DNA of 64,000 bases from Sisyra terminalis (lineage: Eukaryota; Arthropoda; Insecta; Neuroptera; Sisyridae): assembly GCA_958496175.1 (NCBI GenBank), contig OY292274.1, positions 58,600,630 to 58,664,629 on the forward strand, given 5' to 3'. Shown in pieces: positions 24,349-37,300 of this stretch. A program made the translations under genes and the position numbers. The notes under the pieces are model-generated. The model was not told where the DNA came from and searched no databases. It saw only the letters and a list, made by a program, of their open reading frames with translations. Position 1 is the first letter of the stretch. Every line of letters starts with the position of its first letter.

Positions 24349-25062
24349 ACTGTAATACATTTTACAGTCAAGAAATACCATTAATTTTACATAAAATTTC
24401 CTACAAAAAAGTTTTCATAAAAGCCTGGTCGATCTCCCCAATTTATTACCCTTAATCGGGTATTGTATTTCCTTTTCGAATATATAGCCATTGAATGAAG
24501 AAAAAAAAATTGGTTTTACATACATTCAAAGGTTAAAAAACTTTGCATTAAGACTAATTTTCGGTTTTGTTAAAGAAGTATTTTTCTTAACACCTTATAT
24601 AGCGACTAAAGTTATTTCTCTCTCTTTATCAATCGCTATACGATTTTAAAGAAAACAATCATGATTATTCAATATTTTCAATAACTCACAAAAGCTGAAG
24701 TGTGGAAGGTTAAGGAGACCGCATTTATATAAAAAACTTTTTAATTAGAAATTTGATGTGAAATTGCTGATGTTTGTTTTTTTACTTATCTGGGATCCCC
24801 TGTACAGGCAAACAGGTTTATAAGAATATAATTGGTATTTTTCCAACTTTTTTTTCTATGCTATGATTTGATAACTAAATATTTATGTACAATACTTTCG
24901 AATGTCAGTCTTCTTTGTAAGAAAATAAATAATCATGTTAGTTACTATGCCTTTTATTTAATTTGCTAAAATCAAAATGCAATGTCTTTGTTAGTCTTTA
25001 TGATTTTTGTCAATTTTTGTATTCGAAGTTAAATTCATATTGATGCTAAAATAAAATTGAAA
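24349..25062. other. DDB1 3' region and spacer
   Basis: This spacer contains AATAAA-type signals near 24925. Nothing else was recognised before the next start codon. Confidence 0.4.
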
Positions 25063-25805
25063 ATGCATAATATGTCGAATGAAATTGATTGCCATTTAGA
25101 ACTTCTAGGGTCGGAAACAGATTCAGTCAATGCTAAATCTGTAGATTCATGCAAATCGATACTCGAGGCAAATGAAACATATTTACAGTGGTGTGTATTC
25201 TGTTATTATATCGTACAATACTTTAGATTTAAATAATCAGTTACAAAAACTACTTTTCAAGAAATTACTGGTTAACATTTTAATGATAGACTCAAACTAG
25301 GGCTACGATTGGATTACTATATAATGCGTAGATTTAGCGGGATTTTTTTTCATTGAGTCGTTTAAAATTTTAACTAAACTAATATATGCTCTTAAAAAAG
25401 CCCTAATTAGAATCTGATTAAACTCAATAAACTTATATTTATAAATACTTTTATTTATTAAAAACTTTCAGGTTTGATCGAGTTGTAACCGAAGAATTGG
25501 AAATGTTAAAAAATAAAGTTTTTGTTAATAAAGAAGCTCCTGACTTTTTAAAAAATTACAAAGACGATGGACCTGTTCCACAAACAACATCAAGTCTCAA
25601 AAACCATACAACATTTTTTCATACCGTGAAAAATTTTGCTAAAGCTGAAATCATTAACGATTTATATAAATTCGATAAAGAAAAAGAAGTAAACGATTAT
25701 GATATGAAGTTATTAGATTTCAAGAAAGAAAGTTTTAACAACATTCATAATCCCATAGAAGTGCTAAGTTATGTTGGTGTAACAAAACCAAAAAAGAATG
25801 AATAA
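25063..25805 (+). CDS. Unrecognised 153-aa protein
   Basis: Exons are 25063-25190 and 25472-25805, phase 2, joined through a tryptophan codon (YLQW-FDRV). I do not recognise the family. The product is acidic at the N-terminus (HLELLGSETDS) and has a helical middle (TEELEMLKNKVFVNKEAPDFL). The C-terminus is charged (YKFDKEKEVNDYDMKLLDFKK) and ends in TKPKKNE. There is no signal peptide, membrane helix or Cys/His cluster. The good splice sites, sustained coding-like composition and the tight 27-bp convergence with the tetraspanin stop support a real gene. It may be a small cytoplasmic or cytoskeletal adaptor, but that is a guess from composition only. Confidence 0.6.
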
Positions 25806-25832
25806 ATTTTCCAATCGGTTTTTCTTAATACT

Positions 25833-26917
25833 TTAATCCATTAGCTCTGGTGGTAAGGGTGGAGGTGTTGGTGGTTTCATAGATTTATTTTCAGGAGATT
25901 CAGTTTCATTGCTACCTCCTAAAATCCATGCCACATATAACTTCGTTTCTTTTTCAAATGAATAAGTGTTACTATGCGCAGTTTGAATTATTCTTATTCC
26001 AATACAAAAGCCGACCTAACAAGTATAGATTTAGTTTTGAACATTTCCAAATTTCAATAACAAACCTCTAAAATACTCAGAAAGAATAAAGTTAGAAACA
26101 AACCCCAACCAGATCGTTGTATTTCACCAACAATAATTTTATGGCAGCCTCGATTATTAATAGTTAATTCGTTGGGATTTAAATCATAAAATAAACTTGT
26201 ATTAGTTATATGGTGATGAATACAAGGATATAGAGACGCTAATTTACAACAACTAAAAGGTGTACTATCGGTCATCGTTCTAAAATTAAAAATCATGATT
26301 TTTCTCTTTTTTAAAAAAAAAAGGTTTTTGTACTCAGTTATATCAGAATCCATAAACATCGGATCAAACCATTCAATATCAAACCATTCCCGATAACTTC
26401 TACTTCCACAACATTGAAATTTAACTTGCATATGATCTATTTTTCTTTTCTGCAAAAGCTCTGAGGCATATTTCTGCATACCACTCAAAATACCATCTTC
26501 TAATGTTTCATGAATTCCATAAGAATGGGAAATTATTGCAATAGTGATGCATTGCAATATTAGAAGCAAAGCCGTTGAAGTTATTACATATGCATATAAA
26601 ATATGATTGAATTTTTTACTTTCATTCAAAAAGATAGTTTTAAGCAACAAAAGTGCTCCCGTAATATGAAACAATATATATAACACAGCCGCAACTATTA
26701 ACAATACAGTAATGACTGTACCATCTGAATTTTCCGAGATCATATTGATAAAATTACCAATATTGTTGAATATTTGCCAAGATTTAATGAATATTCCAAC
26801 AGAAAATAGAAATAAGAATCCATTAAAAATAAACGCTATTAGTAATATTACATGAATTTGATATAATGTTAAATATATTTTTGGTTTCCCTCGGATTGAT
26901 TCTAGAATATTTTGCAT
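25833..26917 (-). CDS. Peripherin/ROM1-like tetraspanin
   Basis: Exons are 26917-26334, 26279-26066 and 26015-25833, with phases 2 and 0; the product is 326 aa (human peripherin-2 is 346). It has four membrane segments at about residues 20-44, 66-93, 106-130 and 252-277. The large extracellular loop has CCG (169-171), SYREWFDIEWFDP, TPFSCCK, YPCIHHHITNTS and RGCHK. This cysteine pattern is that of the RDS/ROM1 subgroup rather than generic tetraspanins. The first intron is only 54 bp and lacks an in-frame stop, so retention would insert 18 residues in the loop. The tail is proline-rich (KPPTPPPLPPELMD), a possible SH3- or WW-type ligand. The vertebrate relatives shape photoreceptor disc rims; the insect role is not known to me. 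Confidence 0.85.
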
Positions 26918-27279
26918 AATACTCTGTACTAGGATGGATATTAATTAATAGATTTAATACGATATTTTGACAAACAAATATCCTTAGAAACTAACAACTT
27001 ATCTTAAATATTCGAAATTATGTAAGCGAATCGTTACTCCAATAATGGAGTTAAATGGGCTATCATCTTGAAGTGCGAACTTTTATAAATATTATTAAAG
27101 AATCTTTAGTGAATATTAAAGATTCTTAATGCGTGTGTAAATAAGAAGTTCTTCGTTATGATTTTTGGAATTTTTCTCTATAAAACTAGAGTGTTTTATA
27201 ATTTTATTTATATATTAATTTTACATCATCGACATTATCATTGTAATAACATTAATCATAACACTCATTCATAATCAGA
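26918..27279. other. Spacer before retroelement
   Basis: This is AT-rich DNA between the tetraspanin start and the retroelement remnant. No gene was recognised. Confidence 0.4.
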
Positions 27280-28690
27280 ATGTCGTATGTTAAAATTTTG
27301 GATACAATAGAACAATTGCTGCAAATATCTACTCTCAAGGACTTGATAACTTTCGCCCAAATTAAAAACATCATAAGTCGTCTAAAGACCCAAAAAAAGT
27401 CCAGGACTTGGTTTCATCACCTAAAAATCTTCCTCGCAAAACTCTTGTCCTCCTTATATATATCTACAACGCCATGATACGCCTTTCATATTTCCTGAAA
27501 GCATGAAAACACGCGAAAATCATCCTGATAAAGAAACCTAACAATTATTTATCAGGCCTTATCAGTCTTCTCTCCAAGCTGTCCAAGATCTTTGAAAACT
27601 GCTACTACCCAAGCTGTTGATTTACCTAGACCCAATTATACCAAACTATTATTTTGGGTTCCGCTCAGGTCACTCATGCCCTCAACAATTAAATAGAATG
27701 ACTGATGAAATACCAAGAACTTACGAAGGAAATAGTTTTGCTTATTCATTGACACTCAACAAGCTTTCGGCAGGGTCTGACAAGCTGGATTCCTCTACAA
27801 ACTGAAATCTATCCTACTTGAAACTTATTATAGAATTCCGCAATTCTACCTTTCCAACAGAACCTTAAGCGTAAAATATGCCAACACTAGATCACTGACA
27901 AAACAAATAAATGCTGGAGTTCCACAGGGAAGCGTTTTAGGTTTGCTCCTCTATCTGATATATACAATTGATTTTCCCACGTTTCCAGGAAATACAGCGG
28001 TCATGTTTGCAGACGATCTAATCATCCTAAATCGAGCTGAAGAATACCAAATTGCAGCAGGAAACATACAAGACCACGCAAAAGCACTCGAGACGAGAAT
28101 CAAAAACTGAAGGTTAGCAGTAAATGCCCAAAAATCAACAATGGTAGAATTCAACTACCGCAAAACGACTGATAATATCCCAATCCACTTAAATATAATA
28201 CCAGTCCCGCAATCCAATTCAATGCGCTATCTTGGAGTAGTTTTTAATAAACGCTTAACGTACTCCATGCACCTCAACAAACTATTCCAACGATTGCACG
28301 GGTTGAAACCACTACTAAAGGATAAGTCCCCATTTGCCCCAAACGACAAAAGCCAACTGTATGCTTCAATAATTCGCCTTATTTGGCAATACACATCAGT
28401 ACTATGAGGAGCTGAATGTTCCCCAATGTAAATCGTGTCCAGGACTTCCAAAACCAGATTTTAAGAATAATCACCAGAACTCCATAGTATTTCCGAAATT
28501 CAAACATCCACAAAGATACCAGGATGCCCACCGTAAAGTAAACAATCAAGAAGTTCTATAAAAATGCACACCAATCAAAAGGAAGAACACAGAAATTCAA
28601 CCAGAATAGAAGCAATTAAATCCCGTCCTCTATCCAAGGAACGCAAATGCTTGAATAGGAACCATCAAGGCGACCTTAGGGACTAGGATG
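27280..28690 (+). pseudogene. Decayed Jockey-type non-LTR retrotransposon (reverse transcriptase)
   Basis: Conserved reverse-transcriptase blocks appear in order on the plus strand but are scattered over frames and broken by stops. They are a pre-RT segment (FAQIKNIISRLKTQKK, near 27340), SYFLKAWKHAKIIL, SLLSKLSKIFE, FGFRSGHSCPQQL (27650), AGVPQGSVLG (near 27910), FADDLIILNRAEE (28010), RLAVNAQKST and RYLGVVFNKRLTY (28230). The C-terminal domain ends around RPLSKERKCL (28630). The order and motifs match ORF2 of the Jockey group. The endonuclease and ORF1 are absent, so this is a 5'-truncated, dead copy. Confidence 0.85.
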
Positions 28691-29439
28691 CAAATAGTAA
28701 ACGACAAGTACGAGTGAGCCATAAATACAATGGGACTACTGTTGAGTAGCATCCTGTCTATGTGCCCCCTAAGTGCCACGTCGACTTTATATGTACCATG
28801 GAACAAAACTATAATGCAATTTATTTGCAAAAGGTATAAATTAGGAGAAAAAATGATGATTTTCGAGGATTTCTTTTTAGAGAATTAACCATATTTAAAA
28901 TGGTAATAGTATCCTTCATCGTATTTGATCGTATTCATTGATTAACTAGTTGATTGAAATCGTTGAAATCCCTTATTGTTCTCTTAAGTTTTATAGGGTA
29001 CCTAGGGTACATATTTTGCATTCAGAAGAAAAAGATAATTTGATTTTTATGGAATAAAAGAGCATTTTACTATTGTAATTAACACCTTGTACTTTTTAAA
29101 TTTCTGCAAAATAATTTCTCTATAAAACAGGTATAGAATAAAAATAATTTATATTGAAATGAAATAACTCAAATACCGAATAACCTTTAATATGACGACC
29201 GTATGAAAATCTAAGGTTATGACTAGTATGGCACAAAATAATGTTCATAAAAGAAGTGTTGCATACTTCCTAAAATAGTAATTTTATTATAAAAATGCAC
29301 CTTTAAAAAATTATAAAAACATTTAATTCAAAAGTATAAATTAGATTTACTTTAAATCAAATGGCTCTTACCGCTATTACTGTTTTAAAGTTGAGTCGGT
29401 TTAGTTATAAAAGGTACTGGGTTTTCAATCATAAAAATA
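28691..29439. other. Spacer before MTIF2
   Basis: The first ~140 bases may be the retroelement 3' UTR. The rest is AT-rich and must hold the MTIF2 promoter. No other feature was seen. Confidence 0.4.
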
Positions 29440-32400
29440 ATGCGAAAGCTTTTAATAATTATTACGAAAATTTTTAGTCTTTCAATTTGTAATTCTTCTA
29501 CATTGAAGCTTTTACGACCCATGAGTATTGCATGTACAAATTCCAACAATCAATTTCATCCATTCTTCAAATATTTTCACACAACTGGTGCAACAAGAAA
29601 ACGAAGAAAAACCGCCGAAGAACGTGTAAATTAGCGATTTCAAACTTTAAATATGAATAAATAATTTTTGAAAAATGTTTATAGAAATCGCCACGAATTA
29701 TAGAATATTCCCCAAAAGCCAAAATAAAAAATGATGTTGTAGAAATATGGAAAAATATGACAATAAAGGAATTGGCTGTCGCTATGCAAAAAGATACCGG
29801 TAAAGTGTTACAATATTTAAGCAAAAAGTATTGAAAAATATATCCTTTACTAATAAATCTAATTTGTGCCTTTAATCAATACATAATAAGAAAAAATTCG
29901 CAGGGAAAATTATACCGACCAATCAAGTATATAATTAAGAATTTCAATTTGAAACATTATGTTGAACGTTTCGTCATCTTATTTTGGCTTCATCAGCCAA
30001 TAAATCAATTTATAAACTCAAAAATATTTTTTTTTGTTTCATTAACATACTTTCCTTATGAACATTTATTTATTATCTATACAGTAATAATAGTGATATA
30101 TTAACATAGAACAACCCCATAGAGCACAAATTATTGTAGGAATATTGCGTTAATGTTCGTAAGTTATATATAATCACCAATATTTCTGGTATATTGAAGT
30201 TGTTTTCTTTTGTAATATTTCTTCTGCAATATTATATCATTGCTACTGTTATGTTACAAAGCAATATATTACATATAACCAAATTGCTATTAAATAGTAA
30301 ATAATGACGAATTGGGATATTTGAGCTTCAAAAATTTCGTAATACTAGAGGGATGGATTTTAAATCGGTATGTTATTTTATTCATCAAAAGAATGATGCC
30401 AAGATTTTTTTTTTGCATATTTTTATTATAATATAACACATTATGTTTCCTACGTTTGTATTGATGATGGATTTAGACACAAATGTTATAATTTGTATTT
30501 TATCGTGCTTAATAAAGACTCGTCCTTAGCTCAAAAAAATCTGTAAATACATCAAAGAATAAACCAGTTACAGGCATAATTTTACAGGTCCTTATATTAT
30601 TCATTAAATTATTTAACTTTTGGTGCCATCTTAACACTTTGGAGATAAAATCACCCTGCTAAAAAAGATCATTGAAAACCACTGCCGGTTTTTGAATCAA
30701 TTATAAAATTTCTATAGCTCCGGCCCCTAATTTATTTCTGTCCATCATTTAGTCGTTTCCTTTTACAGCAGTTATACGCCTTTATGGCTCTATTATCTTA
30801 TTTTGTATCTAGTTTAAACCTGTTGAAATTAAACACTTATTTTAATTAGGCTGGAGTTATAACTATAATTCATACTTTTAGATCATATTTTCGAAGTGTT
30901 ACTTCATATAGAAAATAGCTATGACTATTCAGAAGAGTCTTCTGTATTAGACAATCCACAAATAGTATATGATATTTTGAAAAAGTCTGGTATGAGATAT
31001 AAAATAATTGCGAAACCTAGTAAAGATGTTAAGGAAAAAGAAAATGAGGACGTTGACGTGAGGCGACAACCTCCTTGTGATTCAAAACTGTTAGTTTCTC
31101 GTTGTCCTGTTGTTACCGTTATGGGGCATGTGGATCATGGAAAAACTACCTTATTAGATTCTCTTCGTAATACTTCTGTCGTTGCATCAGAATTCGGTGG
31201 TATCACACAGCATATTGGAGCATTTTCTGGTAATTAAGTAAAGGAGTGCCAAGAGCTATGTTTTCTATTCTTTTATTGTTTTTTCAGTGAAATTAAAGTC
31301 TGGAGAAAAAATTACGTTTTTGGATACTCCAGGTCATGCAGCATTCAGTGCTATGAGAGCCAGAGGCGCCAATGTTACAGATTTAGTTGTTTTAGTAGTA
31401 GCCGCCGATGATGGAGTAATGGAACAAACGATTGAATCTATAAGAATGGCAAAACAAGCTAACGGTACTTAGTTTAAATGGACTTAAAACTTGAAAGTAA
31501 AAGTGGATTATTTTTATTCATTTCTTTCAGTTCCGATAATTGTAGCCATCAATAAAATTGATAAACCTGAAGCAGACATTGTATAAAATATATCTTTGTT
31601 TTAAAATTATTTTATTCATAGAAATATATATTTTAGGAACGAACGAAAAAAATGTTACTTCAGAATGGAATTGTATTGGAAGATTTTGGAGGTGATGTAC
31701 AAACGGTTCCTATTTCTGCATTGAAAAAAACCAATTTGGATCAATTGACGGAGGCTATTGTTCTTCAGGCAGAAATAATGGAGTTGAAGGCTGATCCGAA
31801 GGGTCTGGTTGAAGGAGTTATTATTGAAAGTAAAACAGACGCTTATAGAGGGTAAAATAAAATTTTATATTTTTCTTAAAGAAAATTAACGAAATTTGGT
31901 GATAAAGGAAACTCTCAACTTCTGTTATACAACGAGGGACATTAAGAAAAGGAACAGTTCTAGTGGCAGGATTAGCTTGGGCGAAGGTGCGAGCTATGTT
32001 TGATCATGATGGAAATAGTATTTCGGAAGCTCCTCCATCTACTCCTGTTGAAATACTTGGTTGGCGAGAGCTTCCTTCTGCTGGCGATGAAATGTTAGAA
32101 GTAGAAAGCGAAGTAGGTATATTTTAAGCCTCGAAAGCAATAAATTCAACGAACTAATTTAAATAAGTAACAGAACAATTTTATGACAAGCCTTGATAAA
32201 CCTGAACCAGTGAATTAAACGATCCTTAATTACTCTTTGCTCCTAAAATGAACTTAAATCATGTTTTCTAATTATAGAAAAGAGCTCATGAGGTAATTAA
32301 GTATCGTGAAGCTAACAAACAAAAAGAAAAGCAATTGGCAGATGCAGTTGTGGTAGATAAAAAGACGGCTGAACATTTAGCACAGTATCATGCTGAACTT

Positions 32401-33186
32401 GAACGAAAGCGAAAACTTGGACGGTATCGGGTTAAACCTAGTGGTCCACGAGAAAAAGAAATCAAAGATGAAGGAGGTCCGCCCAAAGTCAGTGTTGTCA
32501 TTAAAGGAGACGTGGACGGAAGTGTTGAAGCAATATTAGATGTCTTAGAAACATACCACGATAATTCACGTTGCAAACTAGATGTTGTCCATTATGGGGT
32601 GGGAAATGTATCCGAAAATGATTTAGAACTTGCGGAATCTTTTAACGCCATTATCTATGAATTTAATGTTGAATGTCCTCCTAAAGTAACGACATTAGCG
32701 AAACAAAAAAACGTACCAATTAAGTCGTTTAATGTAATTTATAAACTGATCGACGATTTAAAAGAGGAAATTAGTGCAAAATTACCTTTGAAAAAAGAAG
32801 AGGAAGTCATTGGTGAAGCAAATGTTTTACAACAGTTTATAATCACAGACGGTAAAAAGAAAATTCCTGTTGCTGGTTGTCGATGTGTGAAAGGAATGTT
32901 AAAAAAGTCAGCCCTTTATCGAGTGAAACGAAATAATGAAACAATATACGATGGTATTTATCTATTTATTTATTTAATTATTGTGCTAAAAGTTGTAATA
33001 AAACATATTTTAGGACCACTGGAATCAATGAGGCACTTAAAAAATGAAGTTGATACTATTAAAAAAGACGTCGAATGTGGCTTACAATTACACGATAAAA
33101 CAGTAGAGTTTAAACCTGGTGATGTACTTATTTGTTACAAATTAAATGATATTCAACAAAAAACCGATTGGGATCCCGGGTTTTAA
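29440..33186 (+). CDS. MTIF2: Translation initiation factor IF-2, mitochondrial
   Basis: Nine exons: 29440-29625, 29685-29799, 30882-31229, 31288-31464, 31531-31580, 31637-31851, 31908-32112, 32278-32953 and 33014-33186; 714 aa (human 727). It is the GTPase that places initiator tRNA on the mitochondrial 28S ribosome. A mitochondrial-type presequence leads to the GTP-binding domain: G1 GHVDHGKT (about residue 182), a GGITQHIGA switch I region, G3 DTPGH and G4 NKID. Domains II-IV follow ([43 protein letters not shown] and [13 protein letters not shown]). The protein ends DWDPGF. Exon 5 is only 50 nt. Intron 2 (1082 bp) is much the longest and contains a hammerhead-like motif near 29960. Confidence 0.96.
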
Positions 33187-33334
33187 TACATTTTTTAAAA
33201 ATTATTTATAGATACGTATGTTAATAAAATGTTGCGTAATAAAAATCATAAAAACTGATTTTTGTTTTATTTCTTATACTCTCTTTACAATAGTTTCTGC
33301 AACATCGTTTCTCTCCATATTTAATTGGTAACTA
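33187..33334. other. MTIF2 3' region
   Basis: This is the likely MTIF2 3' UTR (AATAAA near 33223). It ends at the TA-flanked element. Confidence 0.4.
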
Positions 33335-33552
33335 CAGTGTAATCTCACTAATCTGGCACTATTAAAAACCAGAGGGTTCCGGGTTATTGGAATGTTCGGA
33401 TTACTGGATTATAGTGAAAAAGTCATAGGTAATTAATAAAATAAAGCATTTCATAGAAGGAATAATTGTATGTACAGGTATAGAGGGGCGAAGGGTGCCG
33501 GATTATTGGACGTGCCGATCTATCGAAGTGCCGAATTAGTGAGATTATACTG
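33335..33552. mobile_element. TA-flanked pogo/Tigger-like MITE
   Basis: This 218-bp element is flanked by TA on both sides (33333-33334 and 33553-33554). Its terminal inverted repeats read CAGTGTAATCTCACTAATC on the left and CAGTATAATCTCACTAATT from the right, followed by GGCAC. The CAGTATAATCTC start is the hallmark of pogo/Tigger-group mariner relatives. No transposase is present. Confidence 0.8.
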
Positions 33553-33554
33553 TA

Positions 33555-34367
33555 ATCTGAAAAAATAAGATACTAGTTAAAGAACTATAAACATATTCGG
33601 GGTTTTATTCACAATACTCTCAATGCTCGCTTCGCTAGCCCGTAAAATTTTGCTCGCTTCGCTTACTGCACTATCAAATTGAAGGTTAAGGAATATGAGA
33701 AACTTTATTATATGTATGTATATTAAAAGAAGCGCTTTTAGATCTAAGGATTACTAATACTGACTAATGGAAAAAGAAACTCAATAACTCCAGTAACTAT
33801 AGATCGTATAAATTTTTAATGCAATAATTCAGTGTAATAATTTAAAACTTAATTCAATGAAACATTGAAATAAGTATTTCGTTCAAAAAAATATGAATTA
33901 ATTTTTATTATTAATTTTTTTATAAAATATGTTTTCAATTTCAGTTTCTCTTCTAAATTTAAAATGCCGCTTGTGAATAAATTATTAATTGCGCAAGCGT
34001 GATATCAATATGAGATGAAAATCGAGTGTTACAAGTAATCAAATACGTAACATAAGCCAACACTTTTTTACTAATGTAAATAAAAGAAAGATATATATTT
34101 TATTGTTCGAATTTTAGTGCAGAAAACACTTTCCCAACTAACGATATACGTTTCCTGTTTAAATTGGATAAAGTTGTTGTAATAGGAAAAGATAGAAACA
34201 TACTGTAATGTCAAGTCGTAACAATTTTTTATCGTTATGGCAGCTTTAATAACGACCGATTAAAATGAAGTCAAAATTATATGAGTGGTATGGTGTTAAC
34301 CATACAGTGTGTATGTGATGTAAAAAAGTAACCGCCCCATGAAGTATTTTATAAATTACTTGCAAAA
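33555..34367. other. Spacer before WDR20
   Basis: This spacer contains two direct copies of GCTCGCTTCGCT within about 33620-33665, which are locally GC-rich, and then AT-rich DNA with the presumed WDR20 promoter and leader. No gene was seen. Confidence 0.4.
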
Positions 34368-37300
34368 ATGGCCGTACAAATGGATACGGGTGGGAAAGAC
34401 GACGTGAAAACTCAATTTACAACTAGGGAGGGCATTTACAGATTGATGACTCTGTCTGAGTATTCGCGACCTACCAGAGGTGGATACCCCAACAACCAGG
34501 GCTCCGGTGGTTCTCAAGTCCGTGTTTCTTTTGTTACGATGCCAGACTCTTCGGGAAACGGTGACAAGATATGCTTTAACTATGGAAAAGAGTTATATGT
34601 TTACGTTTATAAAGGAATAAAAAAGGTTTGTTTTTCATTTATTTATCAATTTGCACCTGTTTTCTTATGTTCTTCTTGATGTTTTTAGGCTGTCGATCAA
34701 AATAAACCCTTAGATAAGAAAATGTACAAAGGAACAAATCCTACTTGCCACGATTTTAACTCCGTTACAATGACAACCGATAGTGTGTCATTACTAATTG
34801 GTTTTTCGACAGGGCAGATACAATTGATAGATCCGATGAAGAAAGAGTTAAGCAAACTATACAATGAAGATGTAAGTTCAAGTATATATTAAGCTATGCT
34901 GGTTTAAAGTAACTATTGGATTATTTTAGCGTTTAATTGATAAAACCAAAGTAACGTGTATCCATTGGGTTCCTGGGTCAACCAACTTGTTTTTGGTTTC
35001 TCACGCATCGGGACAACTTTACGTTTATAACGAAGAACTAATGTGCGGGACAACGCCTCCAAATTATCAACCTTTTAAACAAGGCGACGGATACGCTATT
35101 CACACATGTAAAACGAAATCAACTCGTAATCCTCTGTACCGATGGGTGATTGGTAATGCAGGTTGTTGTATCAATGAGTTTGCATTTTCGCCGTGTGGCA
35201 CAAATTTGGCTGTCGTATCCCAAGATGGATTTTTGCGTGTGTTTCATTACAATACAATGGAATTGATTGGAGTGGCTCGGTCATATTTTGGAGGTTTTTT
35301 ATGTGTATGCTGGTCACCTGATGGACGGTATATTGTAGTGGGAGGAGAAGATGATTTAGTGACAATCTGGTCTTTCCATGAAAGAAGAGTGGTTGCAAGA
35401 GGCCAGGGGCATAGATCTTGGGTTTCCGTTGTGGCCTTTGATCCGTTTACAACGTCGTTTAGTGAGACTGACTGCCATGATTTTTCCGGGAGTGACGATG
35501 AAAGTCAGCAAACTGTTATTAGTCGAAATACGTATGAACGTTCCTTTACAAAACCAAGCCGAAATAGTACAGGCTCAGAGTGTAACAATAGTAGGCTATC
35601 AACTACTACATCCGCAGCTGGAACTTGTTATCGTTTAGGTTCGGTCGGACAAGATACTCAGATTTGTTTGTGGGATATTACTGAAGATGTTCTTCGACAA
35701 CCTCTTTGCTTGAATAAGAGCCGAACGAGCGTGCTTGGTTCAGGGAATTTCACAGGCTCTGGATCGTTTGTCAGTGGTAACGGACACAAGGCCAATGAGA
35801 ATGTAGGTAATTTTACTAATAATAGTGAGGGGACAACGTGTCATTCAGGAAATCCGAATCCAGCTGTAAATAGCAGCAAACCTTTGAAAACCAGTAATAA
35901 AATCGGTCTCAAAAGTGATAGTAAATTAAGTAACATTAGTGTTAATCATACCGATAGTAAAAAAGTGTTAAACTCTAAAAGTAATAATGTGAATATTAGT
36001 TTATCAAATTCAATATCACCTACGAATTGTAAGGACAATGGACAAGCTGGCGTAAGCAATGCTAGTGGTGATATAACTCATGGGAACAGCGTGGTTCACC
36101 ATAGTAGCCCGACAGTATCTTCGGTTTCGGTTAATAACACATCTGTTACGACAGTTGTGAATTCATTCACTCAAAGACTTACAACCGGCCTTGGTTTTGG
36201 AGACAAAAAATGTGATAATTCACATAAACGTAATTTTAGTTTAGGATCGAAAGGTGTCAGCAGTAATGCAAGTGATATTAAGACCAATGCAGTGACGTTA
36301 AGGACTAAAAATGTTGCAGAAAGTAGCAAACGAGAAACTTCCGACAAAGCTCCAACATCCACCACTCTAGAACGTTCCGTTTGCAATCCACTTCGATTAA
36401 TTGGAACTCCAGCATGTCCACGTTTCGATGAGTGTCCAGTTTTAGAACCGCTTGTGTGTAAAAAAATATCTCAGGAAAGACTCACGACTCTTGTATTTCG
36501 AGAGGATTGCTTTGTTACGGCATGTCAGGAAGGCATAATATACACCTGGGCTAGACCCGGAAAAGTTGTAAGTAGTTCACTTTAAAGTCAATCTCAATTT
36601 GCCACTTGAATAACAATTGTTTTAGATGCAAGACAAGAATCTTAAGAACATTTCCTAAAAAGAGTTTGAAACTGGAAGAAATTGGAACCCTCTTCTTACT
36701 AACATTGAATCCTTTTATAATTTGTCTTATATAAACTATTTTAATTATATATTTCGTTCAAGATTTTAAATCAAATTTATTTTGTTCGACTATTTATTTG
36801 ATATCGTTATAAAGGTATAAATAAAAAAAGTTATGAAAACATAAATGATTTCTATTATTTAAATGACGTAATACATTACGCGTATTTGTATTCGTTATCA
36901 ATGAATATTATGAAGGAAACCAACCATTTACTACTATAATTAAATAAATGGGTAACTTCCACTAGTTATAATTGGAGACAACGAAGACAAATAAGTTACA
37001 CGATTCATAAACGTTAATTTATAATTCAATCATATATCATTTAAAAATTAATGGTTCAAAAAATTCAACTGAATACTGATAGCATCAAGATAACATTTCT
37101 ATACACACCGATTAAATAGTCTCAAACTTACAAGATATTATCTTTATTTAGTTTTCATTGAAGATTATTTTCTTGCAAAGTTTCAAATTGTAAATATAAC
37201 ATTAATTAAGAGCACGGTAAATGTTTAATTAATCATAATCAATTTTATAATTTATTCTATTTATAGAATGATACGTTAGAATACTTAATAAATAATTCTC

